Made by a program: the position numbers and the translations under genes. The notes under the pieces are model-generated. The model did not search any database and was not told the DNA's origin. It saw nothing but the letters and a program-made list of their open reading frames with translations. 25,097 nt of DNA from positions 1 through 25,097 of IMG/VR virus record IMGVR_UViG_3300033153_011703; one strand, given 5' to 3'. Shown here one piece after another: positions 1-6,672 of this stretch (the stretch's first letter is position 1; the number at the start of each line of letters is the position of its first letter). The DNA is from a virus.

Positions 1-49
1 TTAAATAACGATAGACGGCACTTGTTATCTTTTTATGTAATTTAATCAT
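1..49 (-). CDS. Partial leftward CDS, N-terminus only
   Basis: An ATG at 49-47 overlaps the TGA stop of the upstream leftward gene in a TGATGA arrangement typical of translational coupling. The frame stays open to the window edge and gives MIKLHKKITSAVYRYL. This is too short to recognise. Its support is the overlap and the shared direction with the operon to its right. It could equally be a chance open frame. Confidence 0.35.
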   Translation of the reverse strand, partial: MIKLHKKITSAVYRYL

Positions 50-927
50 CAATCCACTCCAGATTCAGAAAATGACATTATGGCAGTGTTTCTGAATGCT
101 TGATATATTATATTCTTATCCATTCTCAACATTTTATGATCTCCGTTTGAATGCCTAAGAGTGCCAAATATAAAAAGAGAATCATCTATATTAATCCCTC
201 TTGTGGCTATATGGCTTGATGATTTGCCATCTTGCTCTGGTAATATAAAATACGGATTAAAATTCTTTTTTAATGTTGGTTTGTGTTCAAGTGGAATACA
301 GAACCATTCGCCTTGCCTCAAAACTGGCTTTGTTTTTTCCGCTTGTTGGACTTGCAACGGTTTAAGCATTAAAAACGCCGATTCGATTGATTCCGCTTTG
401 TCTGGTAATAGTGATACAAAATAACTGTTTTCGTCCATTCCACAAATCCAGTATTTTCCGTCTTGCTCTAATAAACAACAGCCTGCACGATGAAACATTC
501 TGTATTCTGATTCAGTCCCGGCGTTTTTAATGCTTATACTTGTGCCTTGTGGAATTGGTTTGTCATTCGGCCATTTGCCGTTATAACTTTCATTATACCA
601 TAAATCCGATTCGGAATCAATCAAATTGCATTCTTGTGGATTTATACCGGCTCTTGATAATGCGGAAAATGATGTTGTCGGTTGTTCTATAAATACAGAA
701 TGAATGATTGACTGATGTTGCGTTGTTGTTATACTGTATTTATCACCATTGATTAAATACCATTCATTATGACTTTTTTGATTTGCACCACATTCTCTTT
801 TAAACACCAATGGAAAATGATGGCCGTAAGAATAGATTGCATCATGTTCAGAAAAGAAATTACTGCCATTTTTGTTTGTCTTACCGTCTCTAAATAATTC
901 GGCAATTGTTTGTTGTGAATATCCCAT
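49..927 (-). CDS. Conserved phage protein of unknown function
   Basis: This 292-aa protein is not assigned a function. From memory it matches a widespread uncharacterised family found in many tailed phages. The recognisable parts, in order, are YSYGHHFPL and NGDKYSITTTQHQ in the N-terminal third, YWICGMDEN near the middle, then VLRQGEWFCIPLEHKP, and RGI with TLRHSNGDHKM towards the C-terminus. There is no signal peptide or membrane segment. I chose ATG 927 because it lies 4 nt after the stop of the mini-ORF upstream, with GAAAGTGAG before it. An in-frame GTG at 939 would add four residues and has poorer upstream sequence. It is the largest gene of the leftward operon. In other phages I recall this family lying next to a small LLTGR-motif protein, which fits the mini-ORF just upstream. 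Confidence 0.8.
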   Translation of the reverse strand: MGYSQQTIAELFRDGKTNKNGSNFFSEHDAIYSYGHHFPLVFKRECGANQKSHNEWYLINGDKYSITTTQHQSIIHSVFIEQPTTSFSALSRAGINPQECNLIDSESDLWYNESYNGKWPNDKPIPQGTSISIKNAGTESEYRMFHRAGCCLLEQDGKYWICGMDENSYFVSLLPDKAESIESAFLMLKPLQVQQAEKTKPVLRQGEWFCIPLEHKPTLKKNFNPYFILPEQDGKSSSHIATRGINIDDSLFIFGTLRHSNGDHKMLRMDKNIIYQAFRNTAIMSFSESGVD

Positions 928-931
928 TTTA

Positions 932-1009
932 TTACTCACTTTCTTTATTATTCATAGTTAAAGATTTGCAACGGCCTGTTAATAGGCTGTCGGCTTTTTG
1001 ATAATTCAT
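932..1009 (-). CDS. 25-aa mini-ORF, apparent truncated LLTGR-motif protein
   Basis: The ORF starts at ATG 1009 behind a strong ribosome site (AGAGAGGTAAC) and stops at 932, 4 nt before the next gene. It encodes MNYQKADSLLTGRCKSLTMN followed by NKESE. The KAD-LLTGR-S-NN pattern resembles the N-terminus of a small phage family that I recall as roughly 70-110 aa and often adjacent to the family encoded next. Here it ends after the NN. It may be a deletion remnant kept as a translated leader, or a real short protein. Part of its 3' end forms the ribosome-binding region of the next gene, so its translation probably feeds that gene. Confidence 0.5.
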   Translation of the reverse strand: MNYQKADSLLTGRCKSLTMNNKESE

Positions 1010-1020
1010 TTTGTTACCTC

Positions 1021-1034
1021 TCTTTTAAAGGTTA
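1021..1034. repeat. 14-bp direct repeat, copy 1 (copy 2 at 1101-1114)
   Basis: TCTTTTAAAGGTTA occurs identically at 1021-1034 and 1101-1114, exactly 80 bp apart. On the leftward strand both copies (AATAACC or similar, then TTTAAAAGA) lie just before a Shine-Dalgarno. Each mini-ORF therefore has the same short leader, which points to duplication of a small expression unit. Confidence 0.75.
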
Positions 1035-1088
1035 ATAACCAATTTGATCTTGAATATTAATGATTGCCACGTTTTCTGATTCACTCAT
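1032..1088 (-). CDS. 18-aa mini-ORF with strong ribosome site
   Basis: ATG 1088 is preceded by GATGAGGAGTGCAA, a near-ideal Shine-Dalgarno with correct spacing. It encodes MSESENVAIINIQDQIGY and ends 22 nt before the next start. No family is recognised. The ribosome site and its place in a tight same-strand series are the only support. It may be a leader peptide. Confidence 0.4.
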   Translation of the reverse strand: MSESENVAIINIQDQIGY

Positions 1089-1114
1089 TTGCACTCCTCA
1101 TCTTTTAAAGGTTA

Positions 1115-1333
1115 TTATACTATTTCAATTTGTTTATGGAAACCAAAGACCCTATACTTGAAACCATATCTTTTAATATCATTCAATAATGCGGTGTAAT
1201 TCATTCTCTCAAGAGTATATCGATCTTGTATAGAACTTTTATTTGAAATAACTTTTAAATTACTTATATATTGAGCTGAAGTCATAAACAACAAAGCTAT
1301 TCTCAACTTAAGATTGGCAAATTCAAGTCTCAT
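1115..1333 (-). CDS. 72-aa hypothetical protein, first SD-led gene of the leftward operon
   Basis: The protein begins at ATG 1333 behind AAGGGAGATACA, a good ribosome site at proper spacing, and ends at TAA 1115-1117. It is basic, with a moderately hydrophobic stretch (roughly residues 8-22) that is too weak to call a membrane segment. The C-terminal half contains YTLERMNYTALLNDIKRYGF, which looks helical. I do not recognise the family. It lies about 280 nt downstream of the leftward promoter at 1616-1644 and would be on that transcript. Confidence 0.65.
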   Translation of the reverse strand: MRLEFANLKLRIALLFMTSAQYISNLKVISNKSSIQDRYTLERMNYTALLNDIKRYGFKYRVFGFHKQIEIV

Positions 1334-1366
1334 TGTATCTCCCTTTTAGAGTTTTGTTTTGCTTGA

Positions 1367-1609
1367 CTATAATATCGTATATAATGAGCAAACCACAATA
1401 CAAATATTGAATATATAAATGTTATTTGTAAGTTGTTGTGCTTGTTTTAGTTGTAGAGGGAGTTTGCACAATTTCTTTCTCGATTGAACGCAAACCGTGC
1501 AAAATAAATAATTGATGTTGTTAAGTTGTTGAGTGTGTTTGTGTTGCGTTGCACGTGTGAGATTATCTTTGCACGATTGCTCTCTTTTGTCTTGTGATTT
1601 GAATAACAT
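1367..1609 (-). CDS. Tentative 80-aa ORF on a leaderless transcript
   Basis: ATG 1609 lies 6 nt after the -10 hexamer of the leftward promoter, exactly where transcription should start, and no ribosome site is possible. The product is rich in Gln, Asn, Leu and Cys, charged at the N-terminus, and ends with a hydrophobic segment (about residues 63-80). Its composition is not clearly protein-like and I recognise no family. The alternative is that 1334-1609 is simply the long leader of the leftward mRNA. The same ATG-at-start-point geometry occurs at the rightward promoter, and that is the main reason to list it. Confidence 0.3.
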   Translation of the reverse strand: MLFKSQDKREQSCKDNLTRATQHKHTQQLNNINYLFCTVCVQSRKKLCKLPLQLKQAQQLTNNIYIFNICIVVCSLYTIL

Positions 1610-1615
1610 AGGGTG

Positions 1616-1644
1616 AATATAAACTTGTTTTATATTAATGTCAA
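1616..1644 (-). promoter_or_regulatory. Leftward sigma70-like promoter
   Basis: On the minus strand, TTGACA (1644-1639), a 17-bp spacer and TATATT (1621-1616) form a near-consensus promoter. The predicted start is at about 1609-1608, which is the ATG of the 80-aa frame. It would drive everything leftward from 1609 to the window edge. Confidence 0.75.
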
Positions 1645-1769
1645 GGTTTATTTTGAGTTGTTTTAATAATTATATAATGGTGTAGAATTAAATTAATATT
1701 GAAATGTTTTTGTGTTAATGAGGGAGAAAGATGGTTTATATATAGTGGTGTTGTTTGTTATGTGGTGGC

Positions 1770-1973
1770 TTCACGTGACAATAGGGAAAATATTTCCTTG
1801 TTTTGAGCAAAGTCATGTAAAGTCGCCTTTCATATAATACTAAAAGATATTTATATTAATTAGGGGTTATATATTAATTTAATATATATTAGGTATTATA
1901 AGAGACACGACATCACATGACTTTAGATTTTGGGTATATTTGGGAGATGTAGTGCTTATGAGATTCACGTGAC
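1770..1973. promoter_or_regulatory. Array of four TCACRTGAC sites (putative operators)
   Basis: TTCACGTGAC occurs at 1770-1779 and again at 1964-1973. TCACATGAC (one change) is at 1913-1921, and its inverse-strand relative TTACATGAC lies at 1820-1812. The 10-bp arms AAAGTCATGT (1809-1818) and ACATGACTTT (1915-1924) are exact inverted copies. The eight-base cores are centred at 1774.5, 1816.5, 1916.5 and 1968.5, so the outer pairs are 42 and 52 bp apart, about four and five helical turns. The last site is centred about 59 bp upstream of the predicted rightward start point, a usual position for an activator. The protein that would bind is not identified. Confidence 0.55.
1868..1888. repeat. AT-rich 21-bp palindrome
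   Basis: TATATATTAA (1868-1877) and TTAATATATA (1879-1888) are perfect inverted arms around one base. The element lies near the middle of the four-site array. In such AT-rich sequence it may be chance. If functional, it could be a DNA-unwinding or binding element. Confidence 0.4.
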
Positions 1974-1993
1974 CGTGCAAGGTTAGAAAGTTC

Positions 1994-2021
1994 TTGACAA
2001 TTATTGTTGAATTATTATATA
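1994..2021 (+). promoter_or_regulatory. Rightward late promoter, leaderless
   Basis: TTGACA (1994-1999), a 16-bp spacer and TATATA (2016-2021) give a strong sigma70-like promoter. An alternative -10 of TATATG has an 18-bp spacer. The predicted start is about 2028, the first base of the small-terminase ATG. No Shine-Dalgarno lies between the -10 and the ATG. It probably starts the late transcript covering all genes to its right. Confidence 0.75.
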
Positions 2022-2027
2022 TGATGT

Positions 2028-2513
2028 ATGGCAAACAAATATACAGATGAAGAGAAACGGGAGATAGTTGGTAAGATTATAATAATGTTACCGGATATGT
2101 CATTGAATCAAGCGTGTAATAAATTGGTGGTGAATAAATCAACAATATGGAATTGGATAGTCAAAGACAGCAACACAAAAGAACAATACGAGCGCGCGCG
2201 ATCATTATATGCTGACAATTTATTTGATAAATTAATGGAATTATCGAGTCAAAAGCCACAACTCAATTCCAAAGGTGATGTTGACAATGGAGCAGTAAAC
2301 AATAAGCGTGCTGAGATGGATGTTATCAAATGGGCATTGTCAAAGGTGAGAGCTGACAAGTTTGGAGACAGATTACAATTGGCAGGTGATAAGGATCAAC
2401 CATTAAAAGTAATACATGAAGTGGAACGAATTGTCGTTGATACAAACAAAGATAAATTAATCGGTGATTCGGAGACGGGGGTCGGGGTCGAAGTTCCTTT
2501 GATAGAAAAATAA
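2028..2513 (+). CDS. terS: Terminase small subunit (Sf6 gp1-like)
   Basis: This 161-aa protein should recognise the packaging site on phage DNA and load the large terminase. Residues 25-45 (SLNQACNKLVVNKSTIWNWI region) form a helix-turn-helix. The middle (about 55-75) carries the ARSLYADNLFDKLMELS oligomerisation-type helix, and residues 95-120 hold KRAEMDVIKWALSKVRADKF followed by GDR, a signature of Sf6-type small terminases. Length and position directly before the large subunit fit. The start is ATG 2028; no earlier in-frame start suits the promoter, and there is no ribosome site. The C-terminal coding stretch at 2471-2490 is unusually G-rich. Confidence 0.9.
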   Translation: MANKYTDEEKREIVGKIIIMLPDMSLNQACNKLVVNKSTIWNWIVKDSNTKEQYERARSLYADNLFDKLMELSSQKPQLNSKGDVDNGAVNNKRAEMDVIKWALSKVRADKFGDRLQLAGDKDQPLKVIHEVERIVVDTNKDKLIGDSETGVGVEVPLIEK

Positions 2514-2527
2514 ATAGGGTCCCCTAT
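2514..2527. repeat. Short inverted repeat after the small terminase stop
   Basis: ATAGGG and CCCTAT flank two bases immediately after the TAA. The hairpin would be small (five pairs with a four-base loop) and has no T-run that fits a terminator; TTTTT appears only about 5 nt further. It may weakly affect expression of the next gene, which has no clear Shine-Dalgarno. Confidence 0.35.
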
Positions 2528-2551
2528 CGACTTTTTACTGGATTGTAAATT

Positions 2552-3808
2552 ATGGCCAAAAGAAAATTACAAATACCAATTACTCGTAAAATGCTTCCAA
2601 TGTTGGAACCACACAGATACAAAGGAATACATGGTGGTCGTGGTGGAGGGAAGTCTTGGTTTTTAGCCGAACTGATGATAGAGATGTTGGTTGAGAAACC
2701 AAACTTGAGATGCATTTGTATTCGTGAATTTCAATCCTCAATTAGAAACTCAGTCAAGAGACTACTTGAAGATAAAATTGAAGATCTTAAAGTAGGAGAT
2801 TATTTTGAAGTCCAACAATCTATTATCAAATCAAAAGTGGGAAAAGGTGAAATCCACTTCCAAGGTTTACAGGATCACACAGCAGACAGTATCAAATCAC
2901 TTGAAGGTTTTGATATATTTTGGGTAGAGGAAGCTCAGTCTTTAAAACACAGATCATTAGAACTTTTGACACCGACAGCCAGAAAAGAAGGTGCAGAATT
3001 ATGGTTCTCATGGAACCCTTATTTACCAACAGATCCAATTGATAAATTGCTCAGAGGTAAAATCCTGCCAGATGATGCTATTGTAATTGAAGTAAACTAT
3101 CCGGATAATCCATGGTTTCCTAAATCTCTTAGAAGAGAGATGGAATTTAAAAAAAGAACAGATATAGATGCTTATTCCCATATTTGGATGGGTGGATATG
3201 TTAAAAATTCCGAAGCACGCGTCTTTAAAAATTGGATAATTGAAGAATTTACAATACCGCCGGATGCAATGTTCGATCAGGGTGCTGATTGGGGATTCGC
3301 AAATGATCCAACTGTTCTTATAAGATCTTACATTATCGGTCGCACACTTTATATCTGTGACGAAGCATATAAAATCGGTTGTGAAATTAATGATACACCA
3401 AAATTATTTGGTCAGATAACAGATTCTGAAAAATGGTCAATAGTTGCTGACAGCGCACGACCGGAAACCATAAGTTACATGTTAAATCACGGTTATCCCA
3501 AGATTTATGCCGCGGCTAAAGGTCGAAATTCAGTGATGGATGGTATTGAGTTTTTAAAGAGTTATGATATTATAGTGCATCCAAAATGTGTTAATACGAT
3601 TGATGAGTTGATATCATATAGTTTTAAAGTTGATCCTATGACAGGAAAAGTAACCAATATTTTACAAGATAAAAAGAATCATGTTATTGACGCACTCAGA
3701 TACGGAAATGAAGACCGCAGGCGTAAAGATAGATCAGGCCCGGACAATATTATAGTTCTTCCAAACCCGACAAAAAACTATTGGGGAAAGAAAAGTGCCC
3801 AAAACTAA
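2552..3808 (+). CDS. terL: Terminase large subunit
   Basis: This is the ATP-driven DNA packaging motor and headful nuclease, 418 aa, acting at the portal. Walker A is GGRGGGKS (residues 28-35). Walker B is DIFWVEEA (121-128) with catalytic Glu 126/127, and the coupling motif is SWNP (153-156). The RNase H-like nuclease follows, with Asp 246 (GADWGF), Asp 300 (VADSARPE) and Asp 380 (HVIDALRY). All catalytic positions are present, so the gene looks intact. It belongs with Sf6/P22-type large terminases. ATG 2552 lacks a good ribosome site, but the following residues fit the family N-terminus. Its end overlaps the portal start by 14 nt. Confidence 0.97.
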   Translation: MAKRKLQIPITRKMLPMLEPHRYKGIHGGRGGGKSWFLAELMIEMLVEKPNLRCICIREFQSSIRNSVKRLLEDKIEDLKVGDYFEVQQSIIKSKVGKGEIHFQGLQDHTADSIKSLEGFDIFWVEEAQSLKHRSLELLTPTARKEGAELWFSWNPYLPTDPIDKLLRGKILPDDAIVIEVNYPDNPWFPKSLRREMEFKKRTDIDAYSHIWMGGYVKNSEARVFKNWIIEEFTIPPDAMFDQGADWGFANDPTVLIRSYIIGRTLYICDEAYKIGCEINDTPKLFGQITDSEKWSIVADSARPETISYMLNHGYPKIYAAAKGRNSVMDGIEFLKSYDIIVHPKCVNTIDELISYSFKVDPMTGKVTNILQDKKNHVIDALRYGNEDRRRKDRSGPDNIIVLPNPTKNYWGKKSAQN

Positions 3809-5837
3809 CGATGAATTAAAAAAGATCCACTCTGATTCGATAAAAGAGTTTGATAAGATCCAATCCGCCGTGCGTTATGAACGAAGGCAGTGTTTAGAGG
3901 ACAGGCGTTTTTACAGTATTGCAGGGGCACAGTGGGAAGATGAACTTGGTAAACAATTTAAAAATAAACCGAGATTTGAAGTAAACAAGATACATTTGTC
4001 CGTAATCCGTATCATAAGCGAATGGAGAAATAACCGTATTACAGTCGATTTTGTTGATAAATTCGGATCTGGTGATGAAGCGTTGGCTGATATTTTAGAT
4101 GGTCTTTATCGCGCCACAGAGAAAGACAGTGGTGCTGATGAAGCATATGACAATGCATTTGAGGAAGCTGTCGGGGGAGGAATGGGTGCTTATCGTTTAC
4201 GGTCACACATGGAAGATGAGTATGACGATGAAAATGAATACCAACAAATTTCCATTGAACCGATTTATGATGCTGATAGTTGTGTTTTCTTTGATTTAGA
4301 TGCAAAACGACAAGATAAAAGTGATGCCAAGTCATGTTACGTTTTATATTCAATGACTCATGATTCATATATGGAACAATACCCCAAAGGAGGAATTCCT
4401 TCTTCGTGGGATAAGGATATTGAAAAAAATGAATTTGATTGGGTAAATGAAGATTTTATTTATGTTTGCGAAAAATATCAGGTAGAAGAAAAAATAATTG
4501 ATGTATTTACTTATAGATATTTTGATGATAAAGAGGTTAAGTATCGGGAAATTGATTTTGAAAACGATCCTGATTTAAAAGTTACTTTGAAAGCTACTGG
4601 CGCGAAAAAAGTTAAAACGTCTAAAGTGAAGATTCGCCGGGTGCATAAATATTTGATGTCAGGGATTAAAGTGTTAGAAGATCAGGGTGAGATCGCAGGG
4701 CCTAATATTCCTATTGTTCCTGTTTATGGAAAACGGTGGTTTGTTGATAATATTGAAAGGTGCATGGGGCATGTGCGTCTTGCAAAAGATTCGCAGAGAT
4801 TAAAAAATATGCAGTTTAGTAAACTTGCTGAGATTGCTGCATATAGCAGTGTTGAAAAACCGATCTTTCTACCGGAGCAAATAACCAGACATAAAAATAT
4901 GTGGGAAGAGGATAATGTATTAGTTTTTCCATATTTGATGGTTGATGCTATAAAAGATAAAGATGGTATAAAACAACCACTGGGTCCAGTGCAATATACT
5001 AAATCACCGGATATACCACCTGCACTTGCACAATTGCTTGCACTTACTGAAGTCGATTTGAAAGAATTGACAGGAAATCAGGAAAAAGCCGAGCAGGTTG
5101 TTTCTAATATTAGCGGTAAAGTAATAGAACAAGTCAAAGAAAATTTGGACATGCAGACTTTTATTTATTTAAGTAACATGTCCAAAGGCATTAAACGTGG
5201 TGGTGATATTTGGCAGGGTATGGCAAGAGAGATTTATGTTGAAACCGGTCGTGAGATGAAATCTATTGGTTCTGATGGTAAGTCATCAAAAGTTGTTATT
5301 AATCAACAAAATATGGATGATGAGGCTGGCAAAGAATTAATTAAAAATAATATTAGCAGAGCAAAATATGAAGTTGTTGCTGATGTTGGTCCGAGTTCAA
5401 GATCTAAAAGAGACTCAACTGTCAATGATTTGATTGCTATGTTACAATATACACAAGATCCTGAAATAGCTAAAATTATAAGTCACATGATAATGATGCA
5501 CATGGATGTCGAGGGTGTTGATAATGTAAGAGACTTCTTTAGAATGAATTTAATTAAGATGAAAGTTATTCCTCCGACTGATGAAGAAAAAGCCATCTTA
5601 CAGAAAGAAGCTGAGACTGCACCACCAGATCCTAACACTGAATTTTTACTGGCTGAAGCTGAAAAAGCAAAAGCGAATGCTAATAAAGCGGCTTCAGATA
5701 TTGAAGTTAATCAGGCAAAAATAAAACAAATGGAAGCAAAAATAAAACAAATGGAAGTTGAAAATATTGAAACGCTTTCTGAAATCGACCGTAAGGACGA
5801 AGAGGGAGCAGAAAAAGGAAAAGAGAAAAATGAGTGA
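3795..5837 (+). CDS. Portal protein, P22 gp1-like
   Basis: This 680-aa protein should form the dodecameric portal ring at one capsid vertex. The family pattern starts early: DRRFYSIAGAQWEDELGKQF, then RFEVNKIHLSVIRIISEWRN (about 60-80), and GGGMGAYRLR (about 127). YDADSCVFFDLDAKRQDKSD (about 160-180) is typical of P22-type portals. The last 70 residues are a charged helix rich in Ala, Lys and Glu (from FLLAEAEKAKANANKAA on), matching the long C-terminal barrel helix of P22. It starts at GTG 3795 behind GGGGAAAG and overlaps the large terminase. A 21-bp tandem duplication lengthens the C-terminal helix. The last 8 nt overlap the scaffold start. Confidence 0.95.
   Translation: MPKTNDELKKIHSDSIKEFDKIQSAVRYERRQCLEDRRFYSIAGAQWEDELGKQFKNKPRFEVNKIHLSVIRIISEWRNNRITVDFVDKFGSGDEALADILDGLYRATEKDSGADEAYDNAFEEAVGGGMGAYRLRSHMEDEYDDENEYQQISIEPIYDADSCVFFDLDAKRQDKSDAKSCYVLYSMTHDSYMEQYPKGGIPSSWDKDIEKNEFDWVNEDFIYVCEKYQVEEKIIDVFTYRYFDDKEVKYREIDFENDPDLKVTLKATGAKKVKTSKVKIRRVHKYLMSGIKVLEDQGEIAGPNIPIVPVYGKRWFVDNIERCMGHVRLAKDSQRLKNMQFSKLAEIAAYSSVEKPIFLPEQITRHKNMWEEDNVLVFPYLMVDAIKDKDGIKQPLGPVQYTKSPDIPPALAQLLALTEVDLKELTGNQEKAEQVVSNISGKVIEQVKENLDMQTFIYLSNMSKGIKRGGDIWQGMAREIYVETGREMKSIGSDGKSSKVVINQQNMDDEAGKELIKNNISRAKYEVVADVGPSSRSKRDSTVNDLIAMLQYTQDPEIAKIISHMIMMHMDVEGVDNVRDFFRMNLIKMKVIPPTDEEKAILQKEAETAPPDPNTEFLLAEAEKAKANANKAASDIEVNQAKIKQMEAKIKQMEVENIETLSEIDRKDEEGAEKGKEKNE
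5715..5756 (+). repeat. 21-bp tandem duplication in the portal C-terminus
   Basis: Two identical 21-bp units (5715-5735 and 5736-5756) encode AKIKQME twice. Seven residues is one heptad, so the duplication lengthens a coiled coil by exactly one heptad without changing its register. Confidence 0.85.
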
Positions 5838-6660
5838 TGAGAACAAAACTACCGAAGAAGAGATCAAACCTTCTGAGGAAGAAATCAAAACTGAAACCGA
5901 AGAGAATAAACCTTCGGAAGAGGATGAAATTGTTGTCACCATCGGTGAGAAAGAAGAAAAAAAACCTGATGAAACTGGAACAATAAAACATCTTCGAGAG
6001 GTCAATAATCATCAGTTGAAAAAGATTCGTAAACTGAATGCTCAGTTAGAAAAAACGGAAGCGGCGAAATTACCCGCAGATCCGGGACTAAAACCAACCT
6101 GGGAAAGTTCCAAATTCAGTGAAGCTGAATATGAACAAAAGTTGAGTGAATGGTTTAAAAAAACTCATGAGTATGAAAAACAGAAAAATGCTGAGAAACA
6201 AAAAGAAAAAATACAGGAAGATGATTGGAATAAACAGCTTGATAATTATAACGAGAAAAAGTCTGCCTTGACTCCTCGTTTAAAAGATTTTAAAGAAGCA
6301 GAAGACATCGCTCTTGAAAATCTTACTAAAAATCAATCAGGTCTGATCGTCAAACTTGCAAAAGATCCGGCATTAGTTATGTATTACTTGGGTAAAAACC
6401 CGGACCAACTTAATAAGTTGTCCGGAGAAAAAGACATAGCACGATTTATTCGTGATATGACACAGTTGGAGGCTCAGTTAAAAATGGAAACAAAGAAACC
6501 TACCACTTCTCCGGAAAAGAAAGTGACCGGTGCAACCGGTTCCGTTTCAGGTTCCGATGGAGAGGATGAACAACTTGATAAGTTGCGCGCAGAAGCTGCA
6601 ACGACCGGTGATAATACAAAGGTCGTTGCGTATAGAAAAAAACTGCAAGCGACTGGATAA
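5830..6660 (+). CDS. Scaffolding protein
   Basis: This 276-aa protein should guide coat assembly and leave the head before packaging. The N-terminus is very acidic, with repeated SEEE/TEEE blocks (residues 1-45). A helical, Lys/Glu-rich centre follows (about 50-220), with a low-complexity stretch KPTTSPEKKVTGATGSVSGS near the end. The C-terminus, LDKLRAEAATTGDNTKVVAYRKKL, is of the kind seen in podovirus scaffolds as coat-binding helices. I place the start at ATG 5830, overlapping the portal stop by 8 nt with AAGGAAAAGAG upstream. An upstream in-frame ATG (5758) would lie deep in the portal gene and adds a basic tail unlike scaffolds. Confidence 0.85.
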   Translation: MSDENKTTEEEIKPSEEEIKTETEENKPSEEDEIVVTIGEKEEKKPDETGTIKHLREVNNHQLKKIRKLNAQLEKTEAAKLPADPGLKPTWESSKFSEAEYEQKLSEWFKKTHEYEKQKNAEKQKEKIQEDDWNKQLDNYNEKKSALTPRLKDFKEAEDIALENLTKNQSGLIVKLAKDPALVMYYLGKNPDQLNKLSGEKDIARFIRDMTQLEAQLKMETKKPTTSPEKKVTGATGSVSGSDGEDEQLDKLRAEAATTGDNTKVVAYRKKLQATG

Positions 6661-6666
6661 AGGAGG
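6661..6666 (+). promoter_or_regulatory. Strong ribosome site fixing the coat start
   Basis: AGGAGG lies 6 nt before a TTG at 6673. No ATG or GTG in the coat frame is nearby, so this perfect site decides the TTG start. A rare start codon with an ideal site fits tightly set, high-level expression. Confidence 0.8.
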
Positions 6667-6672
6667 CCAATT

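Larger units (their letters stand above)
1610..2027. promoter_or_regulatory. Divergent intergenic control region
   Basis: This stretch of about 418 bp has no convincing gene. It separates the leftward operon from the rightward late genes. It contains the two facing promoters, four TCACRTGAC-like sites (1770-1973), an AT-rich palindrome (1868-1888) and one TTGCAC-type motif at 1974-1980 (the others lie to the left). A small SD-like GAGGGAG before ATG 1732 opens only a four-codon frame. The layout fits an operator region, possibly doubling as a replication origin. Confidence 0.7.

Noticed and set aside
161-424. Rightward 87-aa frame opposite the large leftward gene
   Set aside because: It lies wholly antisense to a recognisable family protein and has no ribosome site.
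1362-1386. TTGACT and TATAAT on the plus strand as a rightward promoter
   Set aside because: The spacer is only about 11 bp and no rightward gene follows.
1833-1838. TATAAT as a second rightward -10
   Set aside because: No -35-like hexamer lies 16-18 bp upstream.
5694-6012. Two leftward frames opposite the scaffold start
   Set aside because: They are Ser/Phe/Leu-rich mirrors of the Glu/Lys-rich scaffold and portal coding strand, an expected artefact.
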